Positions 48,973-63,445 of a stretch of DNA of 64,000 nt are shown here, piece by piece (within the stretch, counting starts at the first letter, position 1; each line of letters begins with the position of its first letter). The position numbers and the translations under genes are program-made. Under the pieces are notes generated by a model, which saw only the letters and a program-made list of their open reading frames with translations, was not told the DNA's origin and searched no databases. The stretch covers positions 915,661 through 979,660 of the forward strand of contig NW_020170382.1 in assembly GCF_000524195.1 (NCBI RefSeq), in the 5' to 3' direction. The stretch is from Echinococcus granulosus (lineage: Eukaryota > Platyhelminthes > Cestoda > Cyclophyllidea > Taeniidae).

Positions 48973-51900
48973 AATGTGTGATTATTACCAGCTATTTCTC
49001 TCCGAAATTCATGCAAATTTAAATGACTGATCAGACTCCATTAAATCAGAAATTCACGAATAACCAGATATTTATATCCGGTAGTGATTTTGTTTTTAAT
49101 TAACCTGTCGATTTGAAAAAAATTGTTGGGTTTTAGTTTAAAGAAAAGGAAAAATCGGCATATTGTCAGATCCCTTGGGATATCACTAGTAAAGTAGCGA
49201 TTTCATTTGATTTGACTAACGATCCTCTACAAGCAGTCCTGCTTTGTATCCAAAATTTTTTTTTATTAAAATTCATTTGGCAAAAGATAACCTTCGTTTT
49301 TCAACATGAAATAAGAATGAAGATGCTCTTTGCAAATTGCTTAAGCATACATTTATGCGTTGACAGTGCGTCTAGACAGATTACAACTGTTTGAGATGGA
49401 ATGCTTACATTACTTAGAATGGACTTAAATAGTTCAAAATACCGTCAAGTGATTAGGTGATCACTCTAAGCTCCGTCTCATTTTTCGTTAAGGTGCGAAT
49501 GGAGCTGAATTCTGTGGCTGTCTTCAATGCATACAACTCGCTCCATCGCCTTGCTTATCCGGGTGGACTGGATGCATGGAATTGTTTATTTCAGTCTTGT
49601 TGAAAACTGTCTTGAATTAATTATACTTATTCTTAAAAATGTGGTATAAATGGGATATAATGAAGTAAATTTATTAATTTTTAGTGAGCTATTGCTCAAA
49701 ATTGGCAATAAATACCGAAGGCATTCATAATCCTAAAGATTACTCTCCGCTAGCCAATAATTTTCAAATATGGATTGTTTGATCTACTTTGTTTAACTGG
49801 TGTGATCAAGTGGTTAGTTAGGATTGCATTCAAAATCACGTTTCTCTGTAAAAAGCATGAATTTGAATCTTTAAAATTAAGACACTCAATTAGCAGGTTG
49901 TTTACGCGTATAAATGATGCAAGCTCCAAAATCTCCCTGTTTGCAGTCAAATTTGCCACCTCTCTAATGATTTAGGATGAATTAAAAAAGTGAGGAAATC
50001 TAAATAGCCCATAGCAATTCAACAGCAATGAAGTCATCAAACACGCACATGTAGGAAGATTGGTCTGCGACGTGTTAATGACCTGCTTCTTTTTTCGTCC
50101 CCTCGAATAGCAGCTTACCACTACCACCGCCAGACAAAAAAAAATTAAAATTCACGTCTTGATAAGTCCACCCATCTGTCACATTACTGACACCTGCCTA
50201 GCCTACCACAATACAGTGCTGCACTAATATAGTTTGTGATGCGAAGAGACGAGTGAAAGTGATATGCCGCACTGGTGACAGGTCCTTCAAAGGATGCACA
50301 CTCCACCCTCCATGGAGTTTTCGGCATTCCTATTAACAATTCGAATTTGGGGCACTCTGTATTTAATAGAGGAAGCTGTCTAATGGCTGAAATACAAGCC
50401 CGAACTCTGGAGAAGTTGAAAAGTTTTGTTTTGTCACTCCAACAGCTTAAATTATCGATTAAATAATTAGCTTACTTCGATCCACTTTACAACAGATGAT
50501 GATTCACCGTCAATTCATATCACCTCAAACCGCAATATCACCTCGTGTAAATTACACCGAATATACCACTAATGATTTAAGCTGAGATAACCTGTTAAGT
50601 ATATTTATTTACATTAGTCTTTTCTACTAATATGCACTCCTCTTAAAATGCAACGAACTAAAATCTTTTTTATTTGCTTGAATAAAAATAGGAGAAATTT
50701 CGAAAATTTTGAGGCTAAAAGACTACAGGATGTAAAATTAAGAAGTGGGAATTGCGCGAGAAGAGAGAAGCAGTATGTTAGAGCACAACGAAAGATGCGA
50801 CAGCATCTTAAGGGGTTACATGTCATTTGAGTCAGTTCGTAACACTTTCAATTCCAATGGCTTATAAACCTATAAAAGAAAGTGAATATGGGGAAATGAG
50901 ATTGACAGGACTAGAGCTTGGTTTGTAAAAGGTTGGGAAAGGATGCAGAGTTTCTACTGGAAACGACAACCAGCCATATTTCACACGAACACATCACTTT
51001 TTCACCTTGATGTAAGGCAGAGCTGACGTCCAAACTGCACTGCCATTTCTTCAACCGGGGTTAAGGAGGGCAGCAACACCTCACTACAAAGGTTCATATA
51101 TTAGACCAAAGGGGGGAGAGAAAATGTAAAATCAAGATTAATGGGGCTGGCATCCAGGCAGGAGGGCGATGTTTGTAAGTGTGCGGCTTGATAGCGATTG
51201 CTGCCGCCGGTTTTCAAACACCATCTCTAGCCCTCTGCACCATACCCTTCCCATCACCCTCCTCCTACGCTACCTGTCAACTTGACCCATAAATCACACT
51301 CCATGACTGAGTGCGTTTTTGGACGTCAGCTCTTAGGTAAGGTGAAGGAGATGTCGCGGTTTGATGTGTAACTCGCACATCTTTAGCGTGTAACCAACTG
51401 CGGGTCGGATTCAACAGTCTGCTAATAGTAATTATGAATTTTTAATGCTAGAAATTAAAAATGCAAAAGACTCCTAATTATCTCCGAAACTCAACTTCTT
51501 CAAGGCTAAATATATATTCCTTTTAAAAGCGGTATGATAAACGCCCTCTTTTTTAAAAAATTAGGGTAGATGACACTATTATGATTTGAGGGTTTAACTT
51601 GAGAGCTGCGCAACTCGCTGAAAATCGTGGCTAGAACTATCAAACACACCGAACACTATTTATCAACAGGTGAGTCATCGAGCAATTTAGCTTTGCAACA
51701 TTATATCGATTTTTGTCACTATTGATCAATTTTCAAAGCTAAACTAATTAAGTTTGTGGCAAGTGTAAATTAATCAGCTTTGGCTATTACACTTCAATGA
51801 CTCCTTCAGTAAATCGTCTAAGGCAGAATTTCTTTGTTACCAAAGTCGAGCTTAGACTACTCACAATGGAAGACTGTTCCCTAGGTTAGATCAAATCACT

Positions 51901-54900
51901 TGCGGCACGTGAGAATGAGTAAACCTGGTTTATAATACTACAAATCATATGCCGCTCTGCTTTAATGCACGTCATATTCACTTAAATAGGTATTGTGGTC
52001 ATGTCCCGAGAGCTCTCCATCACCAGAGTGGCAATAAAATGAGGTCAACATAATAGCTTACGGTCCGGATGGTGTGCTCAAGCGTTTTATCATCACCTGA
52101 CTGTGATACTGGTCAAGTGGGAGGGTGCTTCGTACAGCACATTGCCATTTGGGACGCGGATGATAGAACATTCCATTTGGATGCCCAGTTGGTGATGATA
52201 ATATTAATAATGCAAATATCAGAGGTTTGATTTTCAGAGTCGATTTTAAAGTTTATGTGTTACATGATAGTGCTTGAAATTGGGTCAGTGTTTAGTCAGG
52301 GAGGTGTCTTTTATCACAATGTTATTATTAATAATCACACATGATTGTGATGCAAATTGGCTGAATATCATGGGCGAAATACGGGTGACTAATCGGCCTA
52401 AATTCTGCAGACAATATCGCGTTACTGGCAGAATCGAGGACGCTTCAACAGAAGATGACAACCACGGCAGCGATACCGGAGGCATGTTTTTATTTAATTG
52501 AAGACTGTGGTAACATTAACAGCCTCCCTCTTCACTTTTAGCATGGATTTAAAAGTGGTGATCACAATATAGTTTTCCAAATCCGCTTTGGTCTAATATC
52601 ACTCAATTTATAGTCATTATGCTGGAAGGTGTCGCGATTTCGATTACCCGTGTCTCGAAGACAAACAGTAACAAGGAGAAATAAAAATTGCTGTTCTTCT
52701 TGAGTAGGTACATTTAGTTTCTGCCACCATTGTAGCGTTCAAGTTGTCGCTGAGGGCATAATAGGGCACTTCAGTTTATAAGTTGGGTTAGGATAAAAGT
52801 ACGGAAGAACTGGGAGACTAGCAGCCTAGTCAGCGTAAGCAGAGTCCATGCAAACCCACGGGCGAATGGGGTGTTTCACGCACTTACACGAAAATTTATT
52901 ATCAAAATCCATTTTTTCGATTGAATAGAGACAACGGATGATTGAGAATTTCGCTATACCTAGCTAAGTAATCAAGTATAATTTTGTTAAATTCCCATAG
53001 AGCGTGTGATTATGTTTAGTTCTCCTCCCCTCTATCCATCAACATCGCAAAAATTTCAATCATCGAGGATGACAAACACTCGTTGTAGTGTGGTGTTAGT
53101 ATCAGTTTTTCACAGACTTTTACACAGAAAGAACACACAGTTTTTTTATAAGCACACGTATATTATTAATGTTCTTGTAAAGTAGGCATTTTCTCAGGCT
53201 CCTCCTCATTGCACAACTGCGCAAACGCCTGCTAGCAGTGAAGGTCGTGCTCAGAGGAATTAAATTGGCATTTGCGCCTTCAGTCAGTCAAACTTGGGTG
53301 GTTCGCGCCTAAGAAACATACTTACTCTCAAAAGCAAACGCCATACAAGAGAACTACCTATGGGCGATGGCCGATGAACTGCCATGGGAAGAGTGAGGCT
53401 GTGAAATAAAAGAATGCGCCAAAAGCAGTGGGCTGGCGTCACAAGTTTGTAGACAAACCGACGATGACATGACTTTACTGCGGGGTCATAAAATTTAAAC
53501 GAAACTTAAGTCCTTTTTAGTCGTAAACCGTTTGTCTTTTCACTCGACCACAGCAGAAAGTTCCATGGAGAGCAGTGACTTTTACTATCGATCAAGCTCA
53601 TTGATTGGCTACGCACATCTCAATCGATAAGGCAGACTGCAGTTAAAATCGATACTCCCCCTTGTTCCTTTAGTCCCGAGAGATCCCAACTTTTTCCAGC
53701 CCTTATTTTTAATAAACATGGTTTTGTTCAGCTGTCTTGGAAGAAAGCTAACCAGGCACATGTCCAAGTCCCATTGGGTTTAAAATTTGATAGAATTTGC
53801 GTTTGCTTTTATGATCGCTCAACTTCGTGGGTGGGATACTTTTCAGGCTTCTTTTCAAAGACATTTCCTGTGCCACACTAGAGGAATAATACTTTGCTTT
53901 TCTGGAGTATTCCCCCAATGCCATATCGCAAGTGTTATATGATGAGTTTACTTACCATTCAAGTTTGGAACTTAGGGAGTACTGACCCCAAATGAATATG
54001 TGAGCAGCAGATTAAAACAGTCACGATATGATGGTTCCTAGTTTGCCCTGTCTAAGTAATCGTTGCAGATATATTTCACGTAACATCACAAAGTATGGAC
54101 ACACTTCAGGAGTGAGGTAGAAAATTTTGAAAAGTATTAAATAAAAATGCTTCCTGATATAAGAAGTGGATCAGATTCCTACTCGGTGAGCCAAAAGTAT
54201 ATTTTTTGTTAAAATTTTAATTTTATTTATTAATCTCGCACCTTTGATAAGATGCTTGAGGAAGAACTACGTGATAGCTAAAGGTAAGTCCTCTTTGTAC
54301 CATATTTTTGCAAATCATCTCCATTCTCGCTCGTATCTGGTTGTAGATGCAAGAAAGCATTTGCCCTTTTAACATAACACTGTGCACTTTGAATGAAAAT
54401 TAGTGTCCTGAAATGTTCCACAAACAGACTTTTACAGTATTTATGGAAAAATAACAGCATTTGTAAGGTATTTAAACAAATTACACAAAAGTAAATACAC
54501 TTTTAATAGTAAAAATTTTTCATCATAATTTTCATACCGAATCATCAAGCTCATCTGTCCTCAACTATTTAAGACTTTCCTTGAATTCAAGGATGATCTG
54601 AACCTAAATAATCTTTTTCTTGTGATTCAATCCCTATTAAAGTTGCATTTCTAGCTATTGGAGTAATTCAATCATCTAGAGCAGCTTCCATCCAGAAGCT
54701 GCTTACATTCCGCTAGGTTGTGTTTGAAACAGCAAACCGCGCGGGAAACTGAGCGGTGTTTGTCCTTAAAGGGAAATCGCGATTTTGCAACCTAATTTGG
54801 GGCGAATGATAAGCCCAAAGTGTGTTAGCCTTCCCTGGGATATTTGATTTGATCTGCCCCTTGTAGGTAGGTAATCAACAAACCATGTGAACTATGCCGA

Positions 54901-57227
54901 GTTGCTTCGTGTGAGTATCGTCCCGAATTCGACACCGGCGTGAACGAGGTCACACATTTTTCACCACAATGCAAATATCATTAACGCCGAGTGTGGTGCC
55001 AATGCCGAATAGGCTAATTTGTGTGAAGAATCGGATGCTCCCACTGACACAAAACGCGCAATTTTAATGTCCTCAGCACCTCCGCATACCTCGCTGCCAC
55101 TGCTGCAGGCGGAGCACAATGACCGGGTCAGTTAAAAATTGGTACTTCCTTCCACTCGATCAGTCACTCATGCACGCAGCCGAATGGTACATTGTCACGT
55201 GGACACTGCAGAGGGATCGGGTTTTCGTTCATCCTAGCGCGTAGTGGAGATGACTCCGGCAATGCCCGAATTTCACATGGCACTGCCAGGCAGCGGTTCG
55301 AAGCAGTTATCGCGTATCACCAGAATCTGAGCCATGAGAAAATCGCTGGCATGTGGGGGAAATTGAGTCCGGAAAAATGATACGCTCTGTCATTTCTTCT
55401 CACGATATGCCTGCCTAATCAGTGTTTAATCACCGCAAACTCGCACCTTTAATAGGCGTGCTCAAACCTCAACTGGGAATCCTGCACCCACCTCGTTAGC
55501 TATTGCTCGTCGCTTTCGTGAAATTAACACCTTCCAATTAATAAATACATAAAATGAGTCTTCTTGTGATTTAATTTCATTTCGAAAAATTGGTTCCGGT
55601 GTCCCCTTGAAGGTGATCAATCAACTCATACTGCTTCCTGCAAAAGCAAGTCAAGAGCTGTTCACACAAGTACGAGCAGAAATTGCCTCTTCGGCCTTCC
55701 GTAACGTTCCCATTTTGAGTGTTCCTCAAAGGCATGGCTCTAAGAATTTGGGGATTTAGAGTTTCTTCAATCCGCTGAAGCAAGGACATGACGCAGATAG
55801 TTCAAAAACCCACTTTTTAACATGCCTGCTCTGCGGCGGTGCTGCGTGCATTGGCATGGCAGAAAATCTGGGTCAGATGACTCGAAAAAAGCCGAGGGGA
55901 GACGACCACCACATGGTGACGCATCAAAGCAAAGGCCGCCAAATTTTGGGCTAATGGTGGCTTGACAATGATCACTCCCCTCCTCCTTCGGCTACACGCC
56001 TCTTTTAAAGCCCGATTGGGCAATTGCGGCAGCTACTGATTACCGAACCCGGCCTACTCGTGGAAGGACGGAAACCGGGCGCTTCCTATCGGTGGTTGGC
56101 GAGACTAAAAAATCCAAACAGCATACAAGTAGCAGCTTCGATGCGGCGGGTGGTTTGTTCTTATTAGATCAACAGCTAAGCCGTATTGATTTTTCATTCT
56201 CAAATTATTGATTTTATTTTACTGGGATGACAGATGGAGGGCATACCAGTCGGTCCTATCCCAGTGTAAACAATCCTATTTAAGTAGGATCCATGTATTG
56301 GAAAACATGACTAAATAATTAATTGTACTTTTTATTTCCTAAAAAAATAAATTCTACAAAAGTCGTTGGGAATGGTTGCCCTCGATTTTGAGGGCGAGAA
56401 TGTTAAGGCAAAGATTATTTTATTTCAAGGTCAGAAGTCATCTCCACTAAATTGTTTCTCAGGGACAATTTTGATAAACACACTTTCAGTGTCATTTAAT
56501 CTCGGTTGGAATAACAAACGGAGTAGAAAGTGGAACGCCCTTAGCTGTTTGTTTTTGATCTTGTTCCCTTTAACTGGAAAGTCCTCGTACCCTCTTATTC
56601 TTGTATATGCCTTAAATTTAACCTAATCAAGGAATAATGCATGTTGGTGTAACTGTTAGAGCATCCGAGAGTAGGAGAGTCCTTATTCGTCGCTGTGTTG
56701 AATGATTTACGCCAACACATCTTTATGTTCTGTCACTACAAACGTGATGGATTCCGGATCCAATTTGTTGTGCGAAAATCTCGGTGGATGAGTAACTACA
56801 ACATCATCATACATTAGGGCCTACGAAATTGGGAGTACTGAGCTATAAAACCACATTAATAATACTTAGTAGGGTCCATTAGAGTCATGAAAATTTAGCT
56901 GAGAAAATTTTGCATCTGTTGGGGATTATCAAAAAGAAAAAGATACATCACTCATCTGGAGTGAAATCGAAGACATTTTATTCATAGTCCTTTTCAAAGT
57001 AATCATTGAGGTGGTGTTACAAAGATCCTTTCTTGGTAGAAGTGGTGGAGTCGATCCATGCCTCGTCATTAAAGGGGTTCAAGCTTTTCTAATCAACAAA
57101 AATACACTACCGGTTTTTTCTTAAGAAAATTTTTAGCTAGTTTTCAGAGCTATCTACAAAGAAGTATCTTTCACCGGTGAAGGCTCAGTCGATTTTAAGA
57201 CCATTGCTATCCAGTTGTCTACATTCA
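48973..57227. other. Gene-free stretch
   Basis: No supported gene in about 8 kb. Weak items: a possible 64-nt exon at 51606-51669 (LRNSLKIVARTIKHTEHYL, donor GTGAGT); a 75-codon frame at 52274-52501; TAAT-rich blocks at 51420-51480; oligo-A and oligo-T tracts. Frames on the minus strand at 55577-56023 are not convincing. Confidence 0.35.
56977..56982 (-). terminator. Poly(A) signal (AATAAA on minus strand)
   Basis: TTTATT on the plus strand lies about 245 bases downstream of the stop of the minus-strand terminal exon at 57228-57444. Confidence 0.3.
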
Positions 57228-57444
57228 TCAGCTGAATTGACTATCGCATACCATGAGGTCGTGTTTTCTCAAGGTGGAGTAGTCGTGATTGTAACTACCA
57301 GGGATGTTAAGTTGGTCATAATTTATGCCATCCAGCTGAATGGCATAGCTTGTAATAGGATCAATCTGGCAACTGGGATCGCTGACATCACCCTGGCCAC
57401 CCGAACGCCTTTGAAGTTGGTACGTGTGCGCCCAAATCAAACGT
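57228..57444 (-). CDS. C-terminal exon of an unknown minus-strand gene
   Basis: On the minus strand a pyrimidine-rich acceptor (TTCTATTCCTACGAACACAG) precedes 71 codons and a TGA. The frame reads RLIWAHTYQLQRRSGGQGDV, then SDPSCQIDPITSYAIQLDG and NYDQLNIPGSYNHDYSTLRK, ending HDLMVCDSQFS. The start resembles a membrane-proximal basic-aromatic stretch followed by a hydrophilic cytoplasmic tail, but no family is recognised. The frame remains open upstream to the assembly gap, so the exon may be longer. A poly(A) signal follows at suitable distance. The antisense frame is also open here, so the strand is an inference from composition and splice signals. Confidence 0.4.
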
Positions 57445-57469
57445 CTGTGTTCGTAGGAATAGAAGACAG

Positions 57470-57569
57470 NNNNNNNNNNNNNNNNNNNNNNNNNNNNNNN
57501 NNNNNNNNNNNNNNNNNNNNNNNNNNNNNNNNNNNNNNNNNNNNNNNNNNNNNNNNNNNNNNNNNNNNN
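57470..57569. other. Assembly gap (100 N)
   Basis: Exactly 100 N, directly next to a GGA microsatellite that probably broke the assembly. It may hide coding sequence of the minus-strand gene. Confidence 0.98.
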
Positions 57570-57627
57570 GGAGGAGGAGGAGGAGGAGGAGGAGGAGGAG
57601 GAGGAGGAGGAGGAGGAGGAGGAGGAG
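57570..57627. repeat. (GGA)n microsatellite
   Basis: About 19 perfect GGA units abutting the gap; true length unknown. Poly-Gly, poly-Glu, poly-Ser and poly-Pro frames across it are artefacts. Confidence 0.95.
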
Positions 57628-58499
57628 TAGGGGTTGTGCATAAAACTGCGCTTGGACGCACAAATGCACCACAACTGGCTAATTGAATAGGGGTGTACGT
57701 GTGTGTCTGTGTGTGTATATAATAGCGCCTACACACACGCACGCACGCGCTGGGTCGGTACGATCCCGTGTTCTCAATTCGATGACACAGCATCTCTCTG
57801 CCATGGGAGCAAAACCGCTTTGATCTTCCCTCCGTTTCCGCCCCTATTCCTCCTCATCCTTTGCCACCTTGCTAAGGCAATAACTGATGCAATCCGGTTA
57901 CTCAAAATTGAAATCGCTAATGTATTTCATTATACTCCCTCTGGTTTCCTTAATTTAGTCTGTTTACGGATCATGAAATGTCGAATGACTAACATGAATC
58001 AACTAAAAAACTAATGTGTTTTGACAAATTTTAGTGCTCCTAGCGATCACAGTTGTTGTCACAGAGTAGCGTTGAATTTAATTCCACTTTCAAACGTATT
58101 TATTCACTTTGATGGTCAGTAAAAATCAGTCGTTAAAAATAAAATATGAGAAATTCCTTTTAAGTGAATGGATATGTAAAGAAACGAATTCCCTTTCACT
58201 CACAGCCGCTATTTCTGCAATTTCCCCCGATTAATATACGGCAGTTAAAAGAGATCAGAGTGTATGCATTCAAACCGTCTGGTGAAAATGAATAAACAGT
58301 GACCTTTCGTGTTACAAGAAGCCGAGAATTATCAAAGTAGACAGCTACGCCAAAGAAAAAAGGAGAAACGAATGTGAGTTGAGCCTTCGTGAGGCTAATT
58401 CAGATTATATATTTGATGAGATCGCCGTTTAGGTGTCTAAAACCTGTTAACGACAAAACATCGTCCAAACCTCAACAATGAACACATCAAACGCAGTGC

Positions 58500-58784
58500 T
58501 CAGTCAAAACGGAATCTATAAGCTGCACCAGCATCGTCGGACCTCAGAATCACCTCTTGGAAATGATTGCTTATCTTAAGATCTGCATTCCTGTTAAGCG
58601 AGTAATTTTTACACACCCGACTACTTTTTGAAGAGGCGCACCGAGGACGATGACCAAAACGATTGACAGGCTCTGCAATTGTGTCTTTAACGTCACTGAC
58701 CGTCCCGGTTTTCCCTGATTTGGTTACCAGTCTACTGACATGCAGCTCCGTGATGAGTCTCTCAGCCCCTCCATGTATCGACAA
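58500..58784 (-). CDS. Unassigned minus-strand open frame, 94 codons
   Basis: The frame starts at ATG or earlier and ends in TGA. It contains GAERLITELHVSRLVTKSGK and KISNHFQEVILRSDDAGAAY. Composition is protein-like, and it lies on the same strand as, and upstream of, the terminal exon at 57228-57444, but its stop codon prevents joining unless a donor such as GTGATT after 58552 is used. It may be a chance frame. Confidence 0.2.
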   Translation of the reverse strand: MSIHGGAERLITELHVSRLVTKSGKTGTVSDVKDTIAEPVNRFGHRPRCASSKSSRVCKNYSLNRNADLKISNHFQEVILRSDDAGAAYRFRFD

Positions 58785-61134
58785 TAGAGGTACTTATAAA
58801 TTCGCAAATCTCACGGTATAGTTAAGGGTGGACCTGACAATAAAATTAAAGCACTTCAAAAGGAAAAGAATAGTATTCATTGTTTTCCCTCTGACTTGAA
58901 ATGACCTGGCATCGGGAGCTTATTTTACAGGAATTTTCGCAAGTAATTAATGCGACTACGCATCCTACGATCAAAAGGATTTGGAATGACAACTCCAGTA
59001 CTAATGGAAGCAGTTTATTTATTCCTCTTTGCACAAAAGATCCAGCCATGGAGAAATTGAATACCGGCCATGCTTGAGACAGATTAGTCAGTAGGCTAAT
59101 TTCATTTTCAGTTAAACAAGTTTACAAGCCTATTCATTGCGGTGGTGAGGAAGGGCAGGGCGGTCTGGTTTTTCCAGTGACTACCAGTTGTCGTTGACGG
59201 TAATAAAAGAGTCGCCAAATGCCGAAGGACAGTACAATGTCCTACTCATGGTGACTTCACCTCCATCTTGCAGCATAAAACGACACATCAACCACGGTAT
59301 CAAACTGAAGAAGGCTCTGGATTTGGAAGCATAAACTCAAGTAAAAATCCTGTGCAACACCAATTGACCTATTCAACACAATCTGAGCTTCATTACGTGG
59401 TAAAATTTAATGAGTTATGTAACAAGTCGGATTGGCAAACAGTTCATTATCCCCTTGGGGCAGACTTGCTGCCCCAAATGAATGGAAACATGAGATCTTT
59501 CCTCTTTCTGCTGTCAGAAGTTGTAACAGTGTCTTGTTCTTCAGCAGCAGAATCATCTTTTAAGAAGTCACAGCTTCCACGACCGTTTTGAATGCATCAA
59601 TTGCCTGATTAATGGCACCACATCACAGATTAGCAGATCAGATTTTTCACTAAAACATCGAAAATCCCCCTTCTTAGATCACAATCATTTCAACACTAAA
59701 ATTGCAAATCTTGAGTATGGTAAAGGTACAAAAGAGTCTTTTTGGTTCTTGGTTAATTTAAAGTGGCAAAATTAGGAATCATTGCTCCAAATGGTATTAC
59801 ATGAAAAGAGTGGCTTTTACTAAGCATAATAGAATAGGATTTCTTTAAGTGGGTACTCCAAAACTATGCAGATTAATACCAAGTTGTCCTATTTCAATCT
59901 AAAAAGATACTACCAACGAAATATTCAACCAAACATAAAAACTGCTAAAGGCATTTAAAAATATCACCTTTGAGACTGGACCAAAGGATTTGTAAACACC
60001 CGTATCCTGGTGGAGAGTCTTTTCAGGTAAGAACAAAAGCCGCTCAATTCATTCGCCGTGTTTGTCAATTTGAAAGTCCAAAATGCAGACACTCCTATGG
60101 ATTTAATAATTGGACGAGGATGACTTTCATGCCTTATAGTTGTTTGGTTTTATTCACAGATAGTATGAAAAGGGCACGAGAAAGGGAAGAAAGGTGGATA
60201 CCAAATTAAGGCAAATTAACTCAAATAGGTAAAGGAAAACTTAAGACAGGCATACGCAACTAGTTCATATGTGTTGCTTCCGACACACTGAAGCTGCAAA
60301 GGGTTAAGTAAACCGCCCCGATTCACCGTCCTTTTCAATGAGCAAAACGAAGAAAAATATCCTTAAATATTCATAATATTATTTTAACTTAAACAGATGT
60401 GGCAACAAATTTAGTCGGGTCATCAACACAAGTATAGGCTAACTGAAAAAGGCCATCCTTGATTCGTTGCTCATGTTTCGTAGTTGTACTGCCGCTAATC
60501 AGTCGAGTCAAGCTTACGCTCGCCTAATCCGGCATTCAAGCGCATTTCCTAGAAAAGGCAGTGAACGGAATCGCAAAAAACTTCACTAATACTTCAGTTC
60601 TCTTGCATTACAATGCTGAAAGAACTGATGTCGCATGTTCAAATATTAGGACTAATTTCTCTTGTCACCATCAACGTCTCGCGAGACCAAAGAGGGTAAA
60701 CACGCGTCACCGTCACAAGAAATGTAATCAGGTGGTAGATTAGGAGTACATCGACCGTACCATCAACAGTAACAATGACAACAACACCCCTCCCATTGTT
60801 TATTTATTGAGCTCTCGCATATACAAAAGAGGTACACAGAAGGTGACTTTGCCAGTAGCAGTAAATTGGGCGATTAAATTATCAAAGGTGGTTGTGTAAG
60901 CCCGCGGGGGCTGGGGATAGAGAACCAGAGTTGAAGGTAGAGGAGGAGCAAGAGCGAGGCGTTCAGCCACGACAAGCACCGACCGTGACCCTAACACACG
61001 CACCATTGAAGCGAGCTCGCACGCACGCACGTACGCACGGAGGCGCGCAGGAAGTCATCCCTAGCTCCAGGATGGTGGAGAGGGCGTGAGGGACTACCGT
61101 TATCCGCATTCCCCCAATCCCTCATCTCTCACAC

Positions 61135-61167
61135 TCCTCTCTCTCTCTCCCTGTGTGTGTGTGTGTA
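61135..61167. repeat. (TC)n(TG)n compound microsatellite
   Basis: CTCTCTCTCTC followed by CTGTGTGTGTGTGTG. Confidence 0.85.
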
Positions 61168-62997
61168 GCGCGTCATTGCCGCCGTTCCGGTTGACAGGTT
61201 GTCTAGCTGCTTTGATGCGTGTCTCTGTGGGTGTGTACGCATACACGAGTCAAGTTTACCCGTCCTGCTTTGGCGACCGCCTATCTGCGGTGATTGCGGT
61301 AATATTGAGAGTCTTGAAAAGCAACGCTAGATCTCACTTTAGGGAAACAAGCGTCAGAAGCCATCCAATTTGGACGGAAATGGTGTTGCAGCCACACCTG
61401 ACCTCGACTTTGAACTGACAAAAGTCACAAGTTTACTAAGTAAATACCATAATAACTCGAGATTTATGATTTGATTGGCCTTCGGAAAACAAGCTTAACA
61501 GATTTTAATAGAAAATAGATTCGTCTTCAAATAAATAATTTTGTTGCTGCTAGATAAATGGGTGATAATATTGCTATCAGTTGTCGTGCTGTTTGATTTG
61601 GTTAAACGGCTATTTTTTATTTTAATCTGATCCGCACCACTGTTCGTTCATTGAGAATCAAATTTCGTGGTAATTTAATTCAATAACTACCCAATCGGAA
61701 GAATCTGGTACAAGAGCGAAGTGCCGGTTTAAGTAGCACTTCAAAGTGCCTTCAGCTACATCATCAAGGGGTGTATCTAGAAACAAACGGTTTGACGGAA
61801 GTTGGTGCTATGCAAGCTGATGATATTTGTAAAGTACTGTTAAGCTTGAACATGAACTGCTTTCCAAGTCCAACTCAAGGAGGGAACTTCAAATGGTCTT
61901 TAAATTGTGAATCTTCACTCTGCGCGATCACCAGTAGACGCATTTCGAGGAAACAATATCGTCCATATACCTTCCACGAAGCATATATGTCTCAAAACCG
62001 ACTTTGAACTCAAAGAGACTATGTTTAAAAAATCAGTGGATGCATTTTCATTTAACCGGTTCGGTGGGTGCTTGGATCAAAATGCTGGAGGCTTGGATGA
62101 TTTTGAAGTGGGTAGGCATTAATTCGATGGATTTAACATTCACCAATGAGGCATCAATGTCAAAGTATAGTAATAAGAAGACGAAAACACTCTAATGGTA
62201 CAATATTTCTTAAAAATTACCCATACCGCAAAATGGAGCGGTGGAAACATCTGAGTCTCAAGTAATCTCTTCTTAAAACAAAGGAGCCCTTTTTAAAAGA
62301 TCTTTTCTATTGGTTGACAACAAAATTATAACATCTTGAGATGCCTATGGGGATATCATAACCAAGAAGTGCCCCGTAAGAATATGCACTGACACTGGTA
62401 GTTAAATTAGGACCTAGTTGTCTAATCATGTTGTCTCGAATTTTCCACTCCATCCACAGTCCTCTTTTCGTTACGTAACTTACACTGAATCATCAATACT
62501 GCCTTACACTTATTAATGTTGATTTGTGGTAGACACCTAAGTTCAAATAATCAAATTTTAACCAACACACGACCCAAACACCACTGCAGATGGAGCAATA
62601 AATTGATGAGTGCGTCAATTTGGCCGGAAGAGAGGTGAGTGGTAATCAAGAGACTTGATTGGCCCACGCTTCATCACTAAACCCTCGAGTGTGTCAGTCT
62701 CGGCAACTAAACCTCAAATCCAAATTAGCTTACCATTTTAATTTTGGGGACATCTGTCCTATCAATACAGCATCTTAGGATTAAACATAGTTATTAGTTC
62801 AGGATTTCGTAGGTGGTCATTACCACAGAGTTTGCCTTTGACGGCTGGTAATCAAAGATTCCTGTCATAGTCATTTAAGCTCATATTAACGTCCAAAGTC
62901 ATGATAGATAAAAAGAGAGTAAAACTGTTCCAGTGGGCCCAAAAATAGCAATGCGGTGAGAGAAGCCTGATACTTCACAATAATGACAGTATCTTTA

Positions 62998-63445
62998 ACG
63001 CGCACACACGCGCATACATGCACCATAGTACGGGTAATAAAAGGTAATAAGAAAAAACTCACATCGTGCAATAAAAAGCCAAACGAAGAAATATCTATGG
63101 CTCCCACAAGCACACACATTAGCACACACGCACGCATACACCGCACCGCATTCTTACCGCAATTGTCATTCGTTGGCTACAGCACACACGGCTTGTATCG
63201 GCACTCAACCAATAAGCACCGTGCGCTCTTGACACACATCAGGAGGTCAAGCCACATCGCACACCCCTGCCTGCATGCGTGCATTTGCGCAGACCTTCTA
63301 TTGGCTAGCCACGCGTGACACTGTAATAGTACGTGCGCATTCCTGTGAGTACATACGCACCTGTGCATGCACGCAGATGTGGGTGCGTGTGTGTTCTCAA
63401 GCGTGCGTCAGTGTGTTTGCGTGCATGTGCGTATGCGCAACGTCA
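62998..63445. repeat. Alternating purine-pyrimidine CA/TG/CG-rich tract
   Basis: Dense imperfect runs such as GCACACACGCGCATACATGC and GTGCGTGTGTGTTCTC alternate for about 450 bp. Such DNA can adopt Z-form under torsion. It lies about 200 bp upstream of the zinc-finger start codon. The frames on both strands here are shadows. Confidence 0.6.

Noticed and set aside
57177..57793. Frames of 94 to 169 codons crossing the gap
   Set aside because: They read through N bases and a GGA microsatellite. Only the minus-strand part at 57228-57444 has gene-like features.
59268..59591. 107-codon plus frame after a CTTGCAG acceptor
   Set aside because: Plausible composition, but the minus strand of the same segment also reads a protein-like stretch (SAAEEQDTVTTSDSRKRKD). 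The strand could not be decided and no partner exon was found.
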